Below, in pieces: positions 34,705 to 43,113 of a stretch of 64,000 nt of DNA. Numbering within the stretch: the stretch's first letter is position 1; each line of letters begins with the position of its first letter. A program made the translations under genes and the position numbers. The notes beneath the pieces were generated by a model. The model had not been told where the DNA came from and did no database searches. It saw only the letters and a list, made by a program, of their open reading frames with translations. Source of the DNA: Poriferisodalis sp965116245 (lineage in GTDB: Bacteria; Actinomycetota; Acidimicrobiia; Acidimicrobiales; Poriferisodalaceae); assembly GCA_965116245.1 (NCBI GenBank), contig OZ220497.1, positions 1,054,001-1,118,000 of the forward strand, given 5' to 3'.

Positions 34705-34723
34705 CTGGGACCGAAGCGTGAAC

Positions 34724-35788
34724 TCACGAAGCCGTGCCGGGCACCGGTAGGTACCCGCCTATGGGTGTCACATCTTGTGGCATCTCATCTACAAAAAGCG
34801 ACGCGGTACCGAGTCCATGAACCCCATGGGCATCAACTGCCACGGCGGTGTCACGAGCAATCCGCAGCCCAGCCGGTCCGCAGATGAACGTTGACACCAC
34901 GCAGCGCACACCGCGCATGGCAGCGCGTCGTGCTAGGTCGTAGACGACATGAGGCCCTCCCAGCACGGCTGGTTTCAGCACAGCCACTTCAATCGCTCCC
35001 ACATCGATGAGCCGATCCAGTGCTGCGGGGTCGCGCAACTGCTCATCTGCAGCGACGGGTACTCCGGCTGAGCGGGCGATCTGTGCCCAGTCCGCAGGCT
35101 GGGGAGTCGGTTCCTCCACAAAATCAATGTCCAGATGAGCCACGCGCCGCAACACCTTCACTGCCGTAGAACGGTCCCAGCCGCTGTTGGCATCCAGCCG
35201 CAGCGCCACGCCCGCTGGCACAGCCTGCCGCACGGCGGCGATCCGCGTTGTTTCGTCTCGAACTACCGCTGCAGCGGCGTCACTGTTCGGTCTTGAGACT
35301 GCCACCTTTAGCTTCACCGCCACGTGACCCGCAGCCGCGGCTTGCGCGGCTCGCTCCGCCGCCATTTCGGGATCGTGATCGGACACGAGCGCGTGAACGG
35401 CTATGCGTTGTTGCGTCGGTTCTTCACCGGCGAGCAACGTCGCCAAAGTGACTCCTTCGATCTCGGCGTCCAACTGCGTTAGCGCGGACTCGACAGCGGC
35501 CGCGGCGCACGGCACCTGCGGCGGCTCCCCTTCGGGATCGTCAGCCCATCGCTGTAAGGCAGTCAGCGCTTCGTCGTAGGTCTCCACTCCGAATCCGGGC
35601 AACGGCGCTGCCTCGCCCCGACCAACGCAGCCCGCGTCGCCCACGCTCAGCTCAATGCCACGCCGTACGTTGGTCTCGCCATGGGCGGTCAGCAGCGGAC
35701 GCGCTAACGGCAATTCGAACTCTCGCAAGGTCGCCTGCACCGCGCAAACGCTATTGCCCTTGACTTGTGGCCCCTGCCTTAGCAGCAT
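34724..35788 (-). CDS. menC: o-succinylbenzoate synthase
   Basis: Enolase-superfamily enzyme of about 354 residues from the ATG at 35788; a GTG nearer 35743 is possible, and the frame is open to 35899. Catalytic features are KLKVAV (the KxK base), RLDANSGW (metal Asp), DFVEEPTP (Glu), AADEQLRD (Asp) and AVLKPAVLGG (Lys). N-terminal capping domain REFELPLARPLLTAHG is typical. Dehydrates SHCHC to o-succinylbenzoate in menaquinone synthesis. Convergent with menE and divergent from cdd. Confidence 0.88.
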   Translation of the reverse strand: MLLRQGPQVKGNSVCAVQATLREFELPLARPLLTAHGETNVRRGIELSVGDAGCVGRGEAAPLPGFGVETYDEALTALQRWADDPEGEPPQVPCAAAAVESALTQLDAEIEGVTLATLLAGEEPTQQRIAVHALVSDHDPEMAAERAAQAAAAGHVAVKLKVAVSRPNSDAAAAVVRDETTRIAAVRQAVPAGVALRLDANSGWDRSTAVKVLRRVAHLDIDFVEEPTPQPADWAQIARSAGVPVAADEQLRDPAALDRLIDVGAIEVAVLKPAVLGGPHVVYDLARRAAMRGVRCVVSTFICGPAGLRIARDTAVAVDAHGVHGLGTASLFVDEMPQDVTPIGGYLPVPGTAS

Positions 35789-35892
35789 TCGATGCTCGCT
35801 GAGTCTTAGCCAAACAGGTGCCAAGTAGGAGCCGAGTAGGAATTGCGTAGTAGCAGGGCGGATAGCACAGGTGCTATGGAGGATTCCCTGAT

Positions 35893-36309
35893 ATGTCAAG
35901 CCATGAGCCCATCGATTGGGATGAGTTGCGCTCCGCGGCCCAAGCCGCAGCGCGCATGGCGTATGCGCCGTACTCGAAATTTCATGTGGGAGCAGCCGGT
36001 CGTGCCGACGACGGACGAGTCGTGAGTGGATGCAACGTTGAGAACGCGTCGTACGGGCTCACCTTGTGCGCCGAATGTGGCATGGTCAGCGATCTGTACC
36101 GCACCGGTGGTGGCCGTCTGTTAGCCGTGGCCATCACCGATGCGCAGGGTGCTCCGCTTTCGCCTTGTGGTCGCTGTCGACAACTACTGGTTGAGGCAGG
36201 CGGCCCAGACTGCGTAGTCAACGAACACACCGTCGTCTCACAACTACTGCCCGATGCCTTTGTGTTGCCAACACGTGTGGCGCCGCCAAGTGTGCTGCCT
36301 GAGAGTTGA
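35893..36309 (+). CDS. cdd: cytidine deaminase
   Basis: 138 residues. Converts cytidine/deoxycytidine to uridine in pyrimidine salvage. APYSKFHVGAA and GCNVENASYGLTLCAECG give the first zinc cysteine and catalytic glutamate (CAEC as in many actinobacteria); PCGRCRQLL gives the remaining two zinc cysteines. Context with the nucleoside-type importer at 24881-30014 fits nucleoside scavenging, but it is 6 kb away and embedded among men genes. Confidence 0.93.
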   Translation: MSSHEPIDWDELRSAAQAAARMAYAPYSKFHVGAAGRADDGRVVSGCNVENASYGLTLCAECGMVSDLYRTGGGRLLAVAITDAQGAPLSPCGRCRQLLVEAGGPDCVVNEHTVVSQLLPDAFVLPTRVAPPSVLPES

Positions 36310-36373
36310 ACCGCGGACCGCACCTCGCGGGCAGGTGGTAAGTGGGAGGTCACCGCAGACAACAGAGATGCTG

Positions 36374-37273
36374 CTAGTCGCTGTTTGCGGTCTTGTGGGC
36401 CGTGGTCCTTGTTGCGATTGGGTTGATGTCAGCAGCCTCTAGGTGTCTGTGTATGGCTTGGGCACAGTCGTGGGTGGCTTCTAGGTGCGCCGCGTGACCT
36501 ACGTTGGCTAGCACGATTAGTTCACTTTGTGGCAACAGGTGGTGCATGTGGCGGCCGATAGCCACGAATTTCGGGTCAGCTTCGCCGCACAGCAGCAGTG
36601 TCGGCACGTTCATCGTGGTGAGTTGATCCCACAGTGGCACCATCGATCCTGTGCCACCGAAACGCAGCGAGTTAGCCAGCCCAACCGGATTGCAGCGGCG
36701 GCGTTGATCCAAAGACGCCTGCCACTCGGTTGGACTGAGACTTGCGCGCAGCGTGTCCCACATTGGCAACGCCGTCCAGTGCTCAACGAACCAGTCCAGG
36801 CCGCGCTGCTCAAGCTGGTTGGCCAGTGCCGCGTCTGCCGCACGGCGCTGAGTTCGTTCCTGCTCGTCGGCTGTTCCCGCCGTTGCGCTAATCAGCGTCA
36901 ACGACCGGCACATTTGCGGGTGAGCGACAGCCAGCGCCAGCGCCACCCGTCCGCCCATCGAGTAGCCGACGACATGGCATGACCCCTCAGCCAGCCTGAC
37001 CGTAAACTCCGCAACGGCTTGCGCTGTGAGCTCCACGCTGTAGGCCGCAGCCTCTGACGGCGTCGGGTTGCGGCCATGCCCAGGCAGATCCACAGCGATG
37101 CGCCGCCAGTGACCCAATCGGTCGCTGAGTGGTGCCATCGCAACGCCACTACCGGTGAAGCCGTGCAGCAAGATGACAGGCTCGCCACGTCCGGTGGCGG
37201 TCGTGGCCAGCAGCGGCAGCCGTGATTGCATTGGCAGTCGTGATTGCATTGGCAGTATGTGGGCGTCGGTCAC
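36374..37273 (-). CDS. menH: MenH-type alpha/beta hydrolase (SHCHC synthase)
   Basis: 299 residues. Alpha/beta hydrolase with LLHGFTGSGVAM (oxyanion), IAVDLPGHGRNPTP, the nucleophile elbow VGYSMGGRVAL, Asp in LCGEADPKF and His in NVGHAAHLEA. Its ATG overlaps the menD stop by 4 bases, which supports MenH, the enzyme that eliminates pyruvate from SEPHCHC. The N-terminus is duplicated (MQSRLP twice) because of an 18-bp tandem repeat that contains the ATG, so up to three starts (37273, 37255, 37237) are possible. Confidence 0.87.
   Translation of the reverse strand: MTDAHILPMQSRLPMQSRLPLLATTATGRGEPVILLHGFTGSGVAMAPLSDRLGHWRRIAVDLPGHGRNPTPSEAAAYSVELTAQAVAEFTVRLAEGSCHVVGYSMGGRVALALAVAHPQMCRSLTLISATAGTADEQERTQRRAADAALANQLEQRGLDWFVEHWTALPMWDTLRASLSPTEWQASLDQRRRCNPVGLANSLRFGGTGSMVPLWDQLTTMNVPTLLLCGEADPKFVAIGRHMHHLLPQSELIVLANVGHAAHLEATHDCAQAIHRHLEAADINPIATRTTAHKTANSD
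37221..37256. repeat. 18-bp tandem duplication at menH start
   Basis: CGTGATTGCATTGGCAGT occurs twice in tandem. On the minus strand each copy encodes MQSRLP, including a potential ATG start. Confidence 0.92.
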
Positions 37274-39147
37274 GGTCGGCGCGCGAAGCTGTCGCGCAGC
37301 GCAGATTCAACGGTTGCTGCAATGCGCCGATGCTGATCTCGATTCGCCTCAGCGTCGATCTGTACCGTGATGACACGAACGCCTAGTCCTGAGCCCTGCG
37401 ACGCCAATAGCTCCCCGAGCTGCTCGGCGGAGGTGACGCTGCGGTGTTCGAAGCCCGAGCCTTCTGCTAGCCCCTGCGCCAACTCGGCGCTGGTACGTGT
37501 GGGCGGTGTTGTGAGCAACCGATCAAAGGCCTCAGCATCCACAACGCCGTATGCGGGCAGGAACGAGAAGATGGTGCCCCCGCCGTTGTCAACAACAACG
37601 ACTGTCAAATCGACGTTGTGCTGTCTAGAGGTGTGTGAGTTTGAGTCGAACGCGCCAACGAGCCCTCCAAGATCGTGGCGAAACGCCAGGTCGCCAACCA
37701 GCACAACAGTTGGCTTGCCCGTCGCTGCGACGCCAGTCGCCGAGGAAATTACACCGTCAATGCCGCTTGCGCCCCTGTTGGCATGCACCGTCAGCGGCTC
37801 CGAGCGAGCTCTTAGAAACGCGTCGACATCGCGCACTGGCATTGAGTTCGAAACGTAAAGCGCCCCATGGGCACCAATGCTGCGCCCTAGTTGGCGTGCG
37901 ACACCTGCTTCCAGTAGGGGTTCGCTATCGAGGATGCGGTCAATGGCTTGCGCGGCGAGTATGTCCGCATCGGCCCAGCGTTTCGCCCAACTCGTGTCCC
38001 GCTGCGGCAGCAATTGAGCGGCCTGTGCCATAGTCGCTGGCCCGACGCGCATATGGAGCGAAACGCTAAACGTCGCATCCGTCCAAGTGCCTGCTGGATC
38101 CACGAGCGCGAACGCCGGTCTGTGGCGTTCAATCCACAAACGCAGCGGCTTGCATGTCGGCGCTCCACCGAGCCGCAGCACCGCCTGGGGAGGCTCCGAG
38201 TCTGCCCACGGCGTGCGCAGCAGCAGGTCGTGATGATCGGCAACCACCACTCCATTGAGCTTGCGTCGAAGCTGCGAGCAAGGCTCAGCCAGCAACGGCC
38301 AAGATGCTGCCCGGCAGAACTGCGTCACGGCATCCACCCATGCCTCGCCGTCCCACATAGGCCCCGCAACCACCACTCCGTGCTCGTGTGAATTCGCGAA
38401 GTTCACCAACTGAGCGACTGAGGCGGCCGATGTGTCGTTATTGACCTTGGCACGTGTGTCGATAGGTGTGGTGCGCGCCTGCGCTTGCAGCATCGCCGAG
38501 TCGTTGAGCTGCTCGATACCCCTGATGATGCCTGAGGTATCGGGTGTGTCCGCTGAGCCGATAGGGCCCAGTGGCTCCAGAGGCTCCCGAAACGGCACAT
38601 TTAGATGCACAGGCCCGGGGTTATCGCCTGTGGCTTGGTCTACCGCACGCGCAGCAGCGGTGGCGAACCAGCGCATCGCCTGGGTGACCAAGAGCTCCGA
38701 TGGCACCGGAGTCTCACAAGACCAGCGCACATGACTGCCATAGAGCGAGTGCTGATCGATGGTCTGACCGGCGCCCCAACCCCTCAGCTCCGGTGGCCGG
38801 TCCGCAGTCACTACCACTAGCGGAACGCCGGAATAGTGGGCTTCAACGACGGCTGGCAGGTAATTCGCAGCAGCCGTACCCGATGTACAAACCAGCATCA
38901 CCGGCTGATGGGAGCCCTTGGCAAGCCCGAGCGCGAAGTACGCAGCGGATCGTTCGTCTATTCGGACCCAGGTGTGCAGCCCGGCGGTTGCGTCAACGGT
39001 GAGCGCCAGCGGCATCGACCGCGAGCCCGGCGATACCACAACCTCGCTCACACCAGCCGCAACGAGCCCCTCACACAGAGCTCGACAAGCCGCGTACGCC
39101 GGGTCGCCTTTGCTTGGTTGATCGACGGTTGAACCGACTATGGCCAC
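37270..39147 (-). CDS. menD: 2-succinyl-5-enolpyruvyl-6-hydroxy-3-cyclohexene-1-carboxylate synthase
   Basis: 625 residues, thiamine-diphosphate enzyme joining isochorismate and 2-oxoglutarate. Markers are EVVVSPGSRSMPLALT, VDERSAAYFALGLAKGS (catalytic Glu region), TSGTAAANYLPAVVEAHYSGVPLVVVTADRPPELRG, SNSMPVRDVD, and NRGASGIDGVISSATG with the ThDP motif GDLAFRHDLGG...NNGGGTIFSFLP (DN). Slightly longer than typical. Six bases after the MerR-menF stop and overlapping menH by 4: a tight operon. Confidence 0.95.
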   Translation of the reverse strand: MAIVGSTVDQPSKGDPAYAACRALCEGLVAAGVSEVVVSPGSRSMPLALTVDATAGLHTWVRIDERSAAYFALGLAKGSHQPVMLVCTSGTAAANYLPAVVEAHYSGVPLVVVTADRPPELRGWGAGQTIDQHSLYGSHVRWSCETPVPSELLVTQAMRWFATAAARAVDQATGDNPGPVHLNVPFREPLEPLGPIGSADTPDTSGIIRGIEQLNDSAMLQAQARTTPIDTRAKVNNDTSAASVAQLVNFANSHEHGVVVAGPMWDGEAWVDAVTQFCRAASWPLLAEPCSQLRRKLNGVVVADHHDLLLRTPWADSEPPQAVLRLGGAPTCKPLRLWIERHRPAFALVDPAGTWTDATFSVSLHMRVGPATMAQAAQLLPQRDTSWAKRWADADILAAQAIDRILDSEPLLEAGVARQLGRSIGAHGALYVSNSMPVRDVDAFLRARSEPLTVHANRGASGIDGVISSATGVAATGKPTVVLVGDLAFRHDLGGLVGAFDSNSHTSRQHNVDLTVVVVDNGGGTIFSFLPAYGVVDAEAFDRLLTTPPTRTSAELAQGLAEGSGFEHRSVTSAEQLGELLASQGSGLGVRVITVQIDAEANRDQHRRIAATVESALRDSFARRP

Positions 39148-39153
39148 GGGCCG

Positions 39154-41337
39154 TCAGTCGCCTTCAAGCGCGTACATCAACGCTTCGAGTTTGGTGGCGG
39201 TCTCGGCAAGTTCGGTTTTGGGCTTCGCTTCGGCCACGATGCCGCCACCTGCGTACAGCCTGGTCTCAGATGGTCCTGTCAGTGCGCAGCGCAACGCCAC
39301 GCGGAACTCGCCGTGCCCGTCGGGCGTAGTCCACCCGATCGGCGCTGCGTACCAGCCGCGGTCAAAGTCCTCATGCTCATCAATCCAGCGTTGAGCAGCG
39401 CGCCGAGGCAGTCCAGCCACTGCTGCGGTGGGGTGCAGCGCCCCGGTTAGCTCCAGCACCGAGGAGTTAGCGGTGGTGCGTCCGCTGATCGGCGTGTGAA
39501 GGTGCATGATGTGTGGTAGCTCCATGACGCCGGTCGGTGAGGGGGGATCCAGCGTCACACCACGGCTGCGCAGCGTGTCACGCACGTCGGTGACCACCAT
39601 TGCGTGTTCGGTCAATTCCTTGGGGTCGCGCTGCAACTCGGCGGCCAGTTCTCGGTCGCGGATTGGGTCTCCGCTACGGGGCCGGGAGCCGGCCAGGGCG
39701 TCGGTTCGCAGCCGGGTGCCGTCGAATTGGACCAGTCGCTCTGGCGTGGCACCCAGGAATGTCTGTGATCCGTGTCCGAACGCATATGTCACGCACGACG
39801 GGTATCGCTGCCGCAGCCGGTTCAAAACAGCGATGGGCTCTAGCGCCGCTGCGAGACACAGCTCGCGGGCCGTTACCACTTTGTCCAACCCGGAATCGCC
39901 GATGCTGTTGAGGGCACGTTGCACGAGCGCCTCGTAACCGCTGTCAGTCCGATAGCAACCACGCAGCAGAGCTAGCGCGGCAGCGTTCGGGTCAACGTCT
40001 CCATTGCTGGCTAGACCGCCTCGCCCAGGGTCCGCAAGTGCCGTAGGCGCAAGTTCAGGTGCCGATTCACTAGCTGACAGCGCGGCCGCGGTGACGGGCC
40101 ACTCAAGCGCATCTGACGTCAACAGCAACCACGAACGCTCGCCACGTCGCACCACCAGCAATTTGGGCAGCGTTAGTCGGCCCGCACCGAACGCCTCCCA
40201 TGGGGAACCCGCTTCGGGTGCGTCCGCGCCGAATGCGAAGCCGCCAACTAGCAGTGGTGGGTGACCGTTGTCGCCGGTCACTGTGACGTCCAAGCGGCTC
40301 AACGACTCCTCTACGCACTTCCAACGGTGCGTGCCCGCCTCGGCGCTGGCCTCAAAGGCACTGCCTAGAGCGCAGAACTCCAGTTCGTCGTCCGGCGAGG
40401 CCCAGTACACGCGTTGTGACTCCCGCGCTGCCGCATACACTGCCAGTGGGTCCGGCGTCTCGCGCAGTTCCCGGCATTCCAGCGTGATCTTGTGAGCCTC
40501 ACGTCGTTCAGTGGGTATGCCGTAGCGCAGCAGAGGCGTAGTGTGATTGCTGCGTTCATCGGCCGCCGATTCGCGCTGCGCATCGCCAGCATCGCGCAGC
40601 AGATGTTCATTTGAGGCACTGGTTTCGTCGTCTTCGTCGGCGGCCAGAATGCGATCGGTGGCGTGCTCAACGAGCGACTCGTGGAAGTGCTGCGCCACCA
40701 GTTCGGTGACGAGTGGGATTAGCCGCGCGGCCAGATCGGCGCGCTGCGACTTAGGCACGTCCGCGAAGCGATCAGCGAACAACCCAACCGCGTCTGCGGC
40801 TACGGCTTCCATGTTGGATGCGTGCCGCAACGCGAGACCCATGAGGCCATCAAGGGGCATATCCGCGGAGAGCAATTCGGCCGCCGCTCGCAGCATCGTC
40901 AGCGCTCCGGTGCCGAACACGGTGTCGTCGCCAGTGCTGCCCGCAGCCTCCGGGTTCGCTGGCCCCGACAGCAAACTATTGTCGGCGGCCGTTGTACGTA
41001 TAGGCCTTACGAGGCCGGTGTCGGCCGCAAGGCGTACTAGTTCTTCGTCAAGCCCAGACTGGCGCACCAGCTCAGCAAAGTTCAGGGTGTCGCCGTGGCG
41101 TGACCCCAGCGCGACCAGAATGGGGTCGTTGTCACCATCGCAGAGTTGTCGTATCTGAGTCAGTGAGAAGCCAGCATCAGCCAGCCGCCGGATCTCGCTC
41201 AGCCGTCTTCCGTGTTGCTCGTCGTACTGCGCCCAGCGACCCTGGCGTTTGGGTGGGTGCAGCAGCCCGATTTTCTGGTAGTAGCGCACGGTGTCAACGC
41301 TCACCGAATGAGTCGACGCCAGCTCCTCAACGCGCAC
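39154..41337 (-). CDS. menF: MerR-family regulator fused to isochorismate synthase
   Basis: One uninterrupted 727-residue frame. Residues 1-75 are a MerR winged helix (MRVEELASTHSVSVDTVRYYQKIGLLHPPKR, then RLSEIRRLADAGFSLTQIRQL). About 75-240 resembles the helical effector half of actinobacterial MerR proteins. From about 280 to 727 is an isochorismate synthase of the chorismate-utilising family, with FLGATPERLVQFDG, ALAGSRPRSGDPIRDRELA, ELPHIMHLHTPISG, LTGALHPTAAVAGLP and the final LYAGGGIVAEAKPKTELAET. Start GTG 41337. First gene of menF-menD-menH, downstream of two palindromes (41360-41390). Enzyme assignment is strong; the idea that it regulates its own operon is inference. Confidence 0.9.
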   Translation of the reverse strand: MRVEELASTHSVSVDTVRYYQKIGLLHPPKRQGRWAQYDEQHGRRLSEIRRLADAGFSLTQIRQLCDGDNDPILVALGSRHGDTLNFAELVRQSGLDEELVRLAADTGLVRPIRTTAADNSLLSGPANPEAAGSTGDDTVFGTGALTMLRAAAELLSADMPLDGLMGLALRHASNMEAVAADAVGLFADRFADVPKSQRADLAARLIPLVTELVAQHFHESLVEHATDRILAADEDDETSASNEHLLRDAGDAQRESAADERSNHTTPLLRYGIPTERREAHKITLECRELRETPDPLAVYAAARESQRVYWASPDDELEFCALGSAFEASAEAGTHRWKCVEESLSRLDVTVTGDNGHPPLLVGGFAFGADAPEAGSPWEAFGAGRLTLPKLLVVRRGERSWLLLTSDALEWPVTAAALSASESAPELAPTALADPGRGGLASNGDVDPNAAALALLRGCYRTDSGYEALVQRALNSIGDSGLDKVVTARELCLAAALEPIAVLNRLRQRYPSCVTYAFGHGSQTFLGATPERLVQFDGTRLRTDALAGSRPRSGDPIRDRELAAELQRDPKELTEHAMVVTDVRDTLRSRGVTLDPPSPTGVMELPHIMHLHTPISGRTTANSSVLELTGALHPTAAVAGLPRRAAQRWIDEHEDFDRGWYAAPIGWTTPDGHGEFRVALRCALTGPSETRLYAGGGIVAEAKPKTELAETATKLEALMYALEGD

Positions 41338-41359
41338 GGACTTAGTGTAGGGGCATCAT

Positions 41360-41390
41360 GAGAGTGCTAACTCTCAGAGTCGTGACTCTG
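41360..41390 (-). promoter_or_regulatory. two abutting palindromes upstream of merR-menF (candidate operator)
   Basis: GAGAGT-gcta-ACTCTC (41360-41375) and CAGAGT-cgtg-ACTCTG (41375-41390) are both perfect 6-bp inverted repeats with 4-base spacers. They share one base and lie 23-53 bp upstream of the GTG start. A near-consensus TACACT lies between them and the start. Dyads in this position are typical MerR-family operators. They also lie upstream of the divergent mttB-like gene at 41534. Confidence 0.65.
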
Positions 41391-41533
41391 TACACAAGTC
41401 GCTGTGTCTCTATGCCCAGTGCCGCCCAGTGCCTCACTGCTCCAGTTGACTTCTATCGCCCCCTGTTGACGTCAGCCACCCAAGCTCGTACGGTTCGTGC
41501 CGGTGAACGATTCTTGGTGGCGACGTAGCGAAG

Positions 41534-43048
41534 ATGACGCGTCGAGGGCGTAGGCGTCAATCCACGATCGCTAGCGCTGCCTCGCCGCAACCCCAAGCAC
41601 GCAACACGTTCAAGCCGACCGAGCTCATCAGTGCCGATGAGGTTGAACGCATTCACGAGGCGTCTTTGCGAGTGCTGTCAGAAGTAGGTGTGAACTACCT
41701 ATTGCCGGAGGCGGTTCGAATCCTGGTGGAGGCGGGTGCGAGTTGCGACGATGGTGTTCGAGTGCGGCTACCTGCCGAGTTAGTCACCGAGCAGGTGGCA
41801 CTCGCACCTTCACGCTTCACCCTGCATGGTCGTGACCCTGCCCACAACGTCATCTTCGGCGACGATTGGATCGTCTTTGGCATGGTTGGCAGTCCGCCGA
41901 ACGTGTCCGACTTGGACCGGGGTCGAGTCACCGGCAACTACACCGACTTCTGCAACATGCTGCGGCTGCAGCAGACACTTGACGCAGCCGATACTTGTAC
42001 CGGCCACGCAGTTGAGCCCATTGATCTTGACGTTCGCACCCGCCACTTAGATGCCACTTTGGCCATGTACACGTTGTCAACCAAGCCCGGCTTTTGTTAT
42101 TCGTTGGGCCGCGCACGTGTCAGCGACGCTATTGAGATTGCCCGTATTGCGCGCGGTATTGACCATGAAACGCTGTTGCGCGAGCCGTCCATACACACGG
42201 TGGTCAATGCGAACTCGCCACTTGTGTACGACGCTCCGATGCTGGAGGGCGCCATTGAGTTGGCCCGCCATGGCCAGCCTGTTGTGTATACGCCGTTCAC
42301 ATTGGCGGGAGCAATGGCGCCGATCACGATTGCCGGTGCGCTTGCGTTGCAGAACGCCGAGGCGCTAGCTGGCATAACGCTGGCGCAGTTGGTGAACCCC
42401 GGCGTGCCCGTCGTCTACGGCAGTTTCACTTCGAACGTCGACATGCGATCGGGCTCGCCAGCGTTCGGCACACCCGAATATGTCAAGGCCACCATCATCA
42501 GCGGGCAGTTAGCTCGTCGCTACGGCTTGCCGTTGCGCGCCTCCAATGCGAACGCATCTAACGCTCCAGATGCCCAGGCGGCCTATGAGTCGCAGATGTC
42601 TTTGTGGGCCTGCATTGTGGGTGGCATCAACTATGTGCTTCACGGCCTCGGCTGGATCGAAGGTGGGCTGTGCGCCTCCTATGAGAAGGTGATCATTGAC
42701 GCCGAGATGATCGGCATGATTCGCTCCATGCTGCAACCCGTGCGTGTTGACGACGCTTCGCTCGCAGTTGACGCCATTGCCGAGGTCGGACCTGCCAATC
42801 ACTACTTCGGCGCCGCCCACACGCTGGAGCGTTACGACAGTGCTTTCTATGAGCCGATGCTGTCGGACTGGCGCAACTTTGAGACTTGGCAAGAAGATGG
42901 AGCCTTCAGCGCAACGCAGCGGGCGAACCGCATCTGGAAGCAGCTTCTAGCTGACTATGAAGAGCCGCCGATGGACGACGCTGTTCGCGCCGAACTGACC
43001 GACTTTGTGGAGCGACGCCGATCCGAAGGAGGAGTTGCGCCGCTATAG
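41534..43048 (+). CDS. MttB-family (trimethylamine/betaine-type) methyltransferase
   Basis: 504 residues of the MttB superfamily. Characterised members move a methyl group from trimethylamine, glycine betaine or related quaternary amines to a corrinoid protein. Family features are EVERIHEASLRVLSEVGVNYLLPEAVRILVEAGA, RVRLPAELVTEQVALAPSRFTLHGRDP, VYTPFTLAGAMAPITIAGALALQNAEALAGITLAQLVNPGVPVVYGSF and the GGINYVLHGLGWIEGGL region. There is no internal amber codon, so it is a non-pyrrolysine member. No corrinoid protein or reactivase gene is nearby. Substrate unknown. Confidence 0.87.
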   Translation: MTRRGRRRQSTIASAASPQPQARNTFKPTELISADEVERIHEASLRVLSEVGVNYLLPEAVRILVEAGASCDDGVRVRLPAELVTEQVALAPSRFTLHGRDPAHNVIFGDDWIVFGMVGSPPNVSDLDRGRVTGNYTDFCNMLRLQQTLDAADTCTGHAVEPIDLDVRTRHLDATLAMYTLSTKPGFCYSLGRARVSDAIEIARIARGIDHETLLREPSIHTVVNANSPLVYDAPMLEGAIELARHGQPVVYTPFTLAGAMAPITIAGALALQNAEALAGITLAQLVNPGVPVVYGSFTSNVDMRSGSPAFGTPEYVKATIISGQLARRYGLPLRASNANASNAPDAQAAYESQMSLWACIVGGINYVLHGLGWIEGGLCASYEKVIIDAEMIGMIRSMLQPVRVDDASLAVDAIAEVGPANHYFGAAHTLERYDSAFYEPMLSDWRNFETWQEDGAFSATQRANRIWKQLLADYEEPPMDDAVRAELTDFVERRRSEGGVAPL

Positions 43049-43113
43049 AGCCTGCCGATAGGCGTCTGCGTCGGGTCCATAGCTGAGTTGATCAGCTATG
43101 GGTAGATCGGGGC

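Noticed and set aside
36058..36081. Cytidine deaminase with CAEC instead of CAER as a possible inactive variant
   Set aside because: CAEC is normal for actinobacterial Cdd; zinc cysteines and catalytic Glu are all present.
41534..43048. Pyrrolysine-containing trimethylamine methyltransferase
   Set aside because: The frame has no internal amber codon and no pylT/pylS genes are in the window, so it is a non-pyrrolysine MttB-family member.
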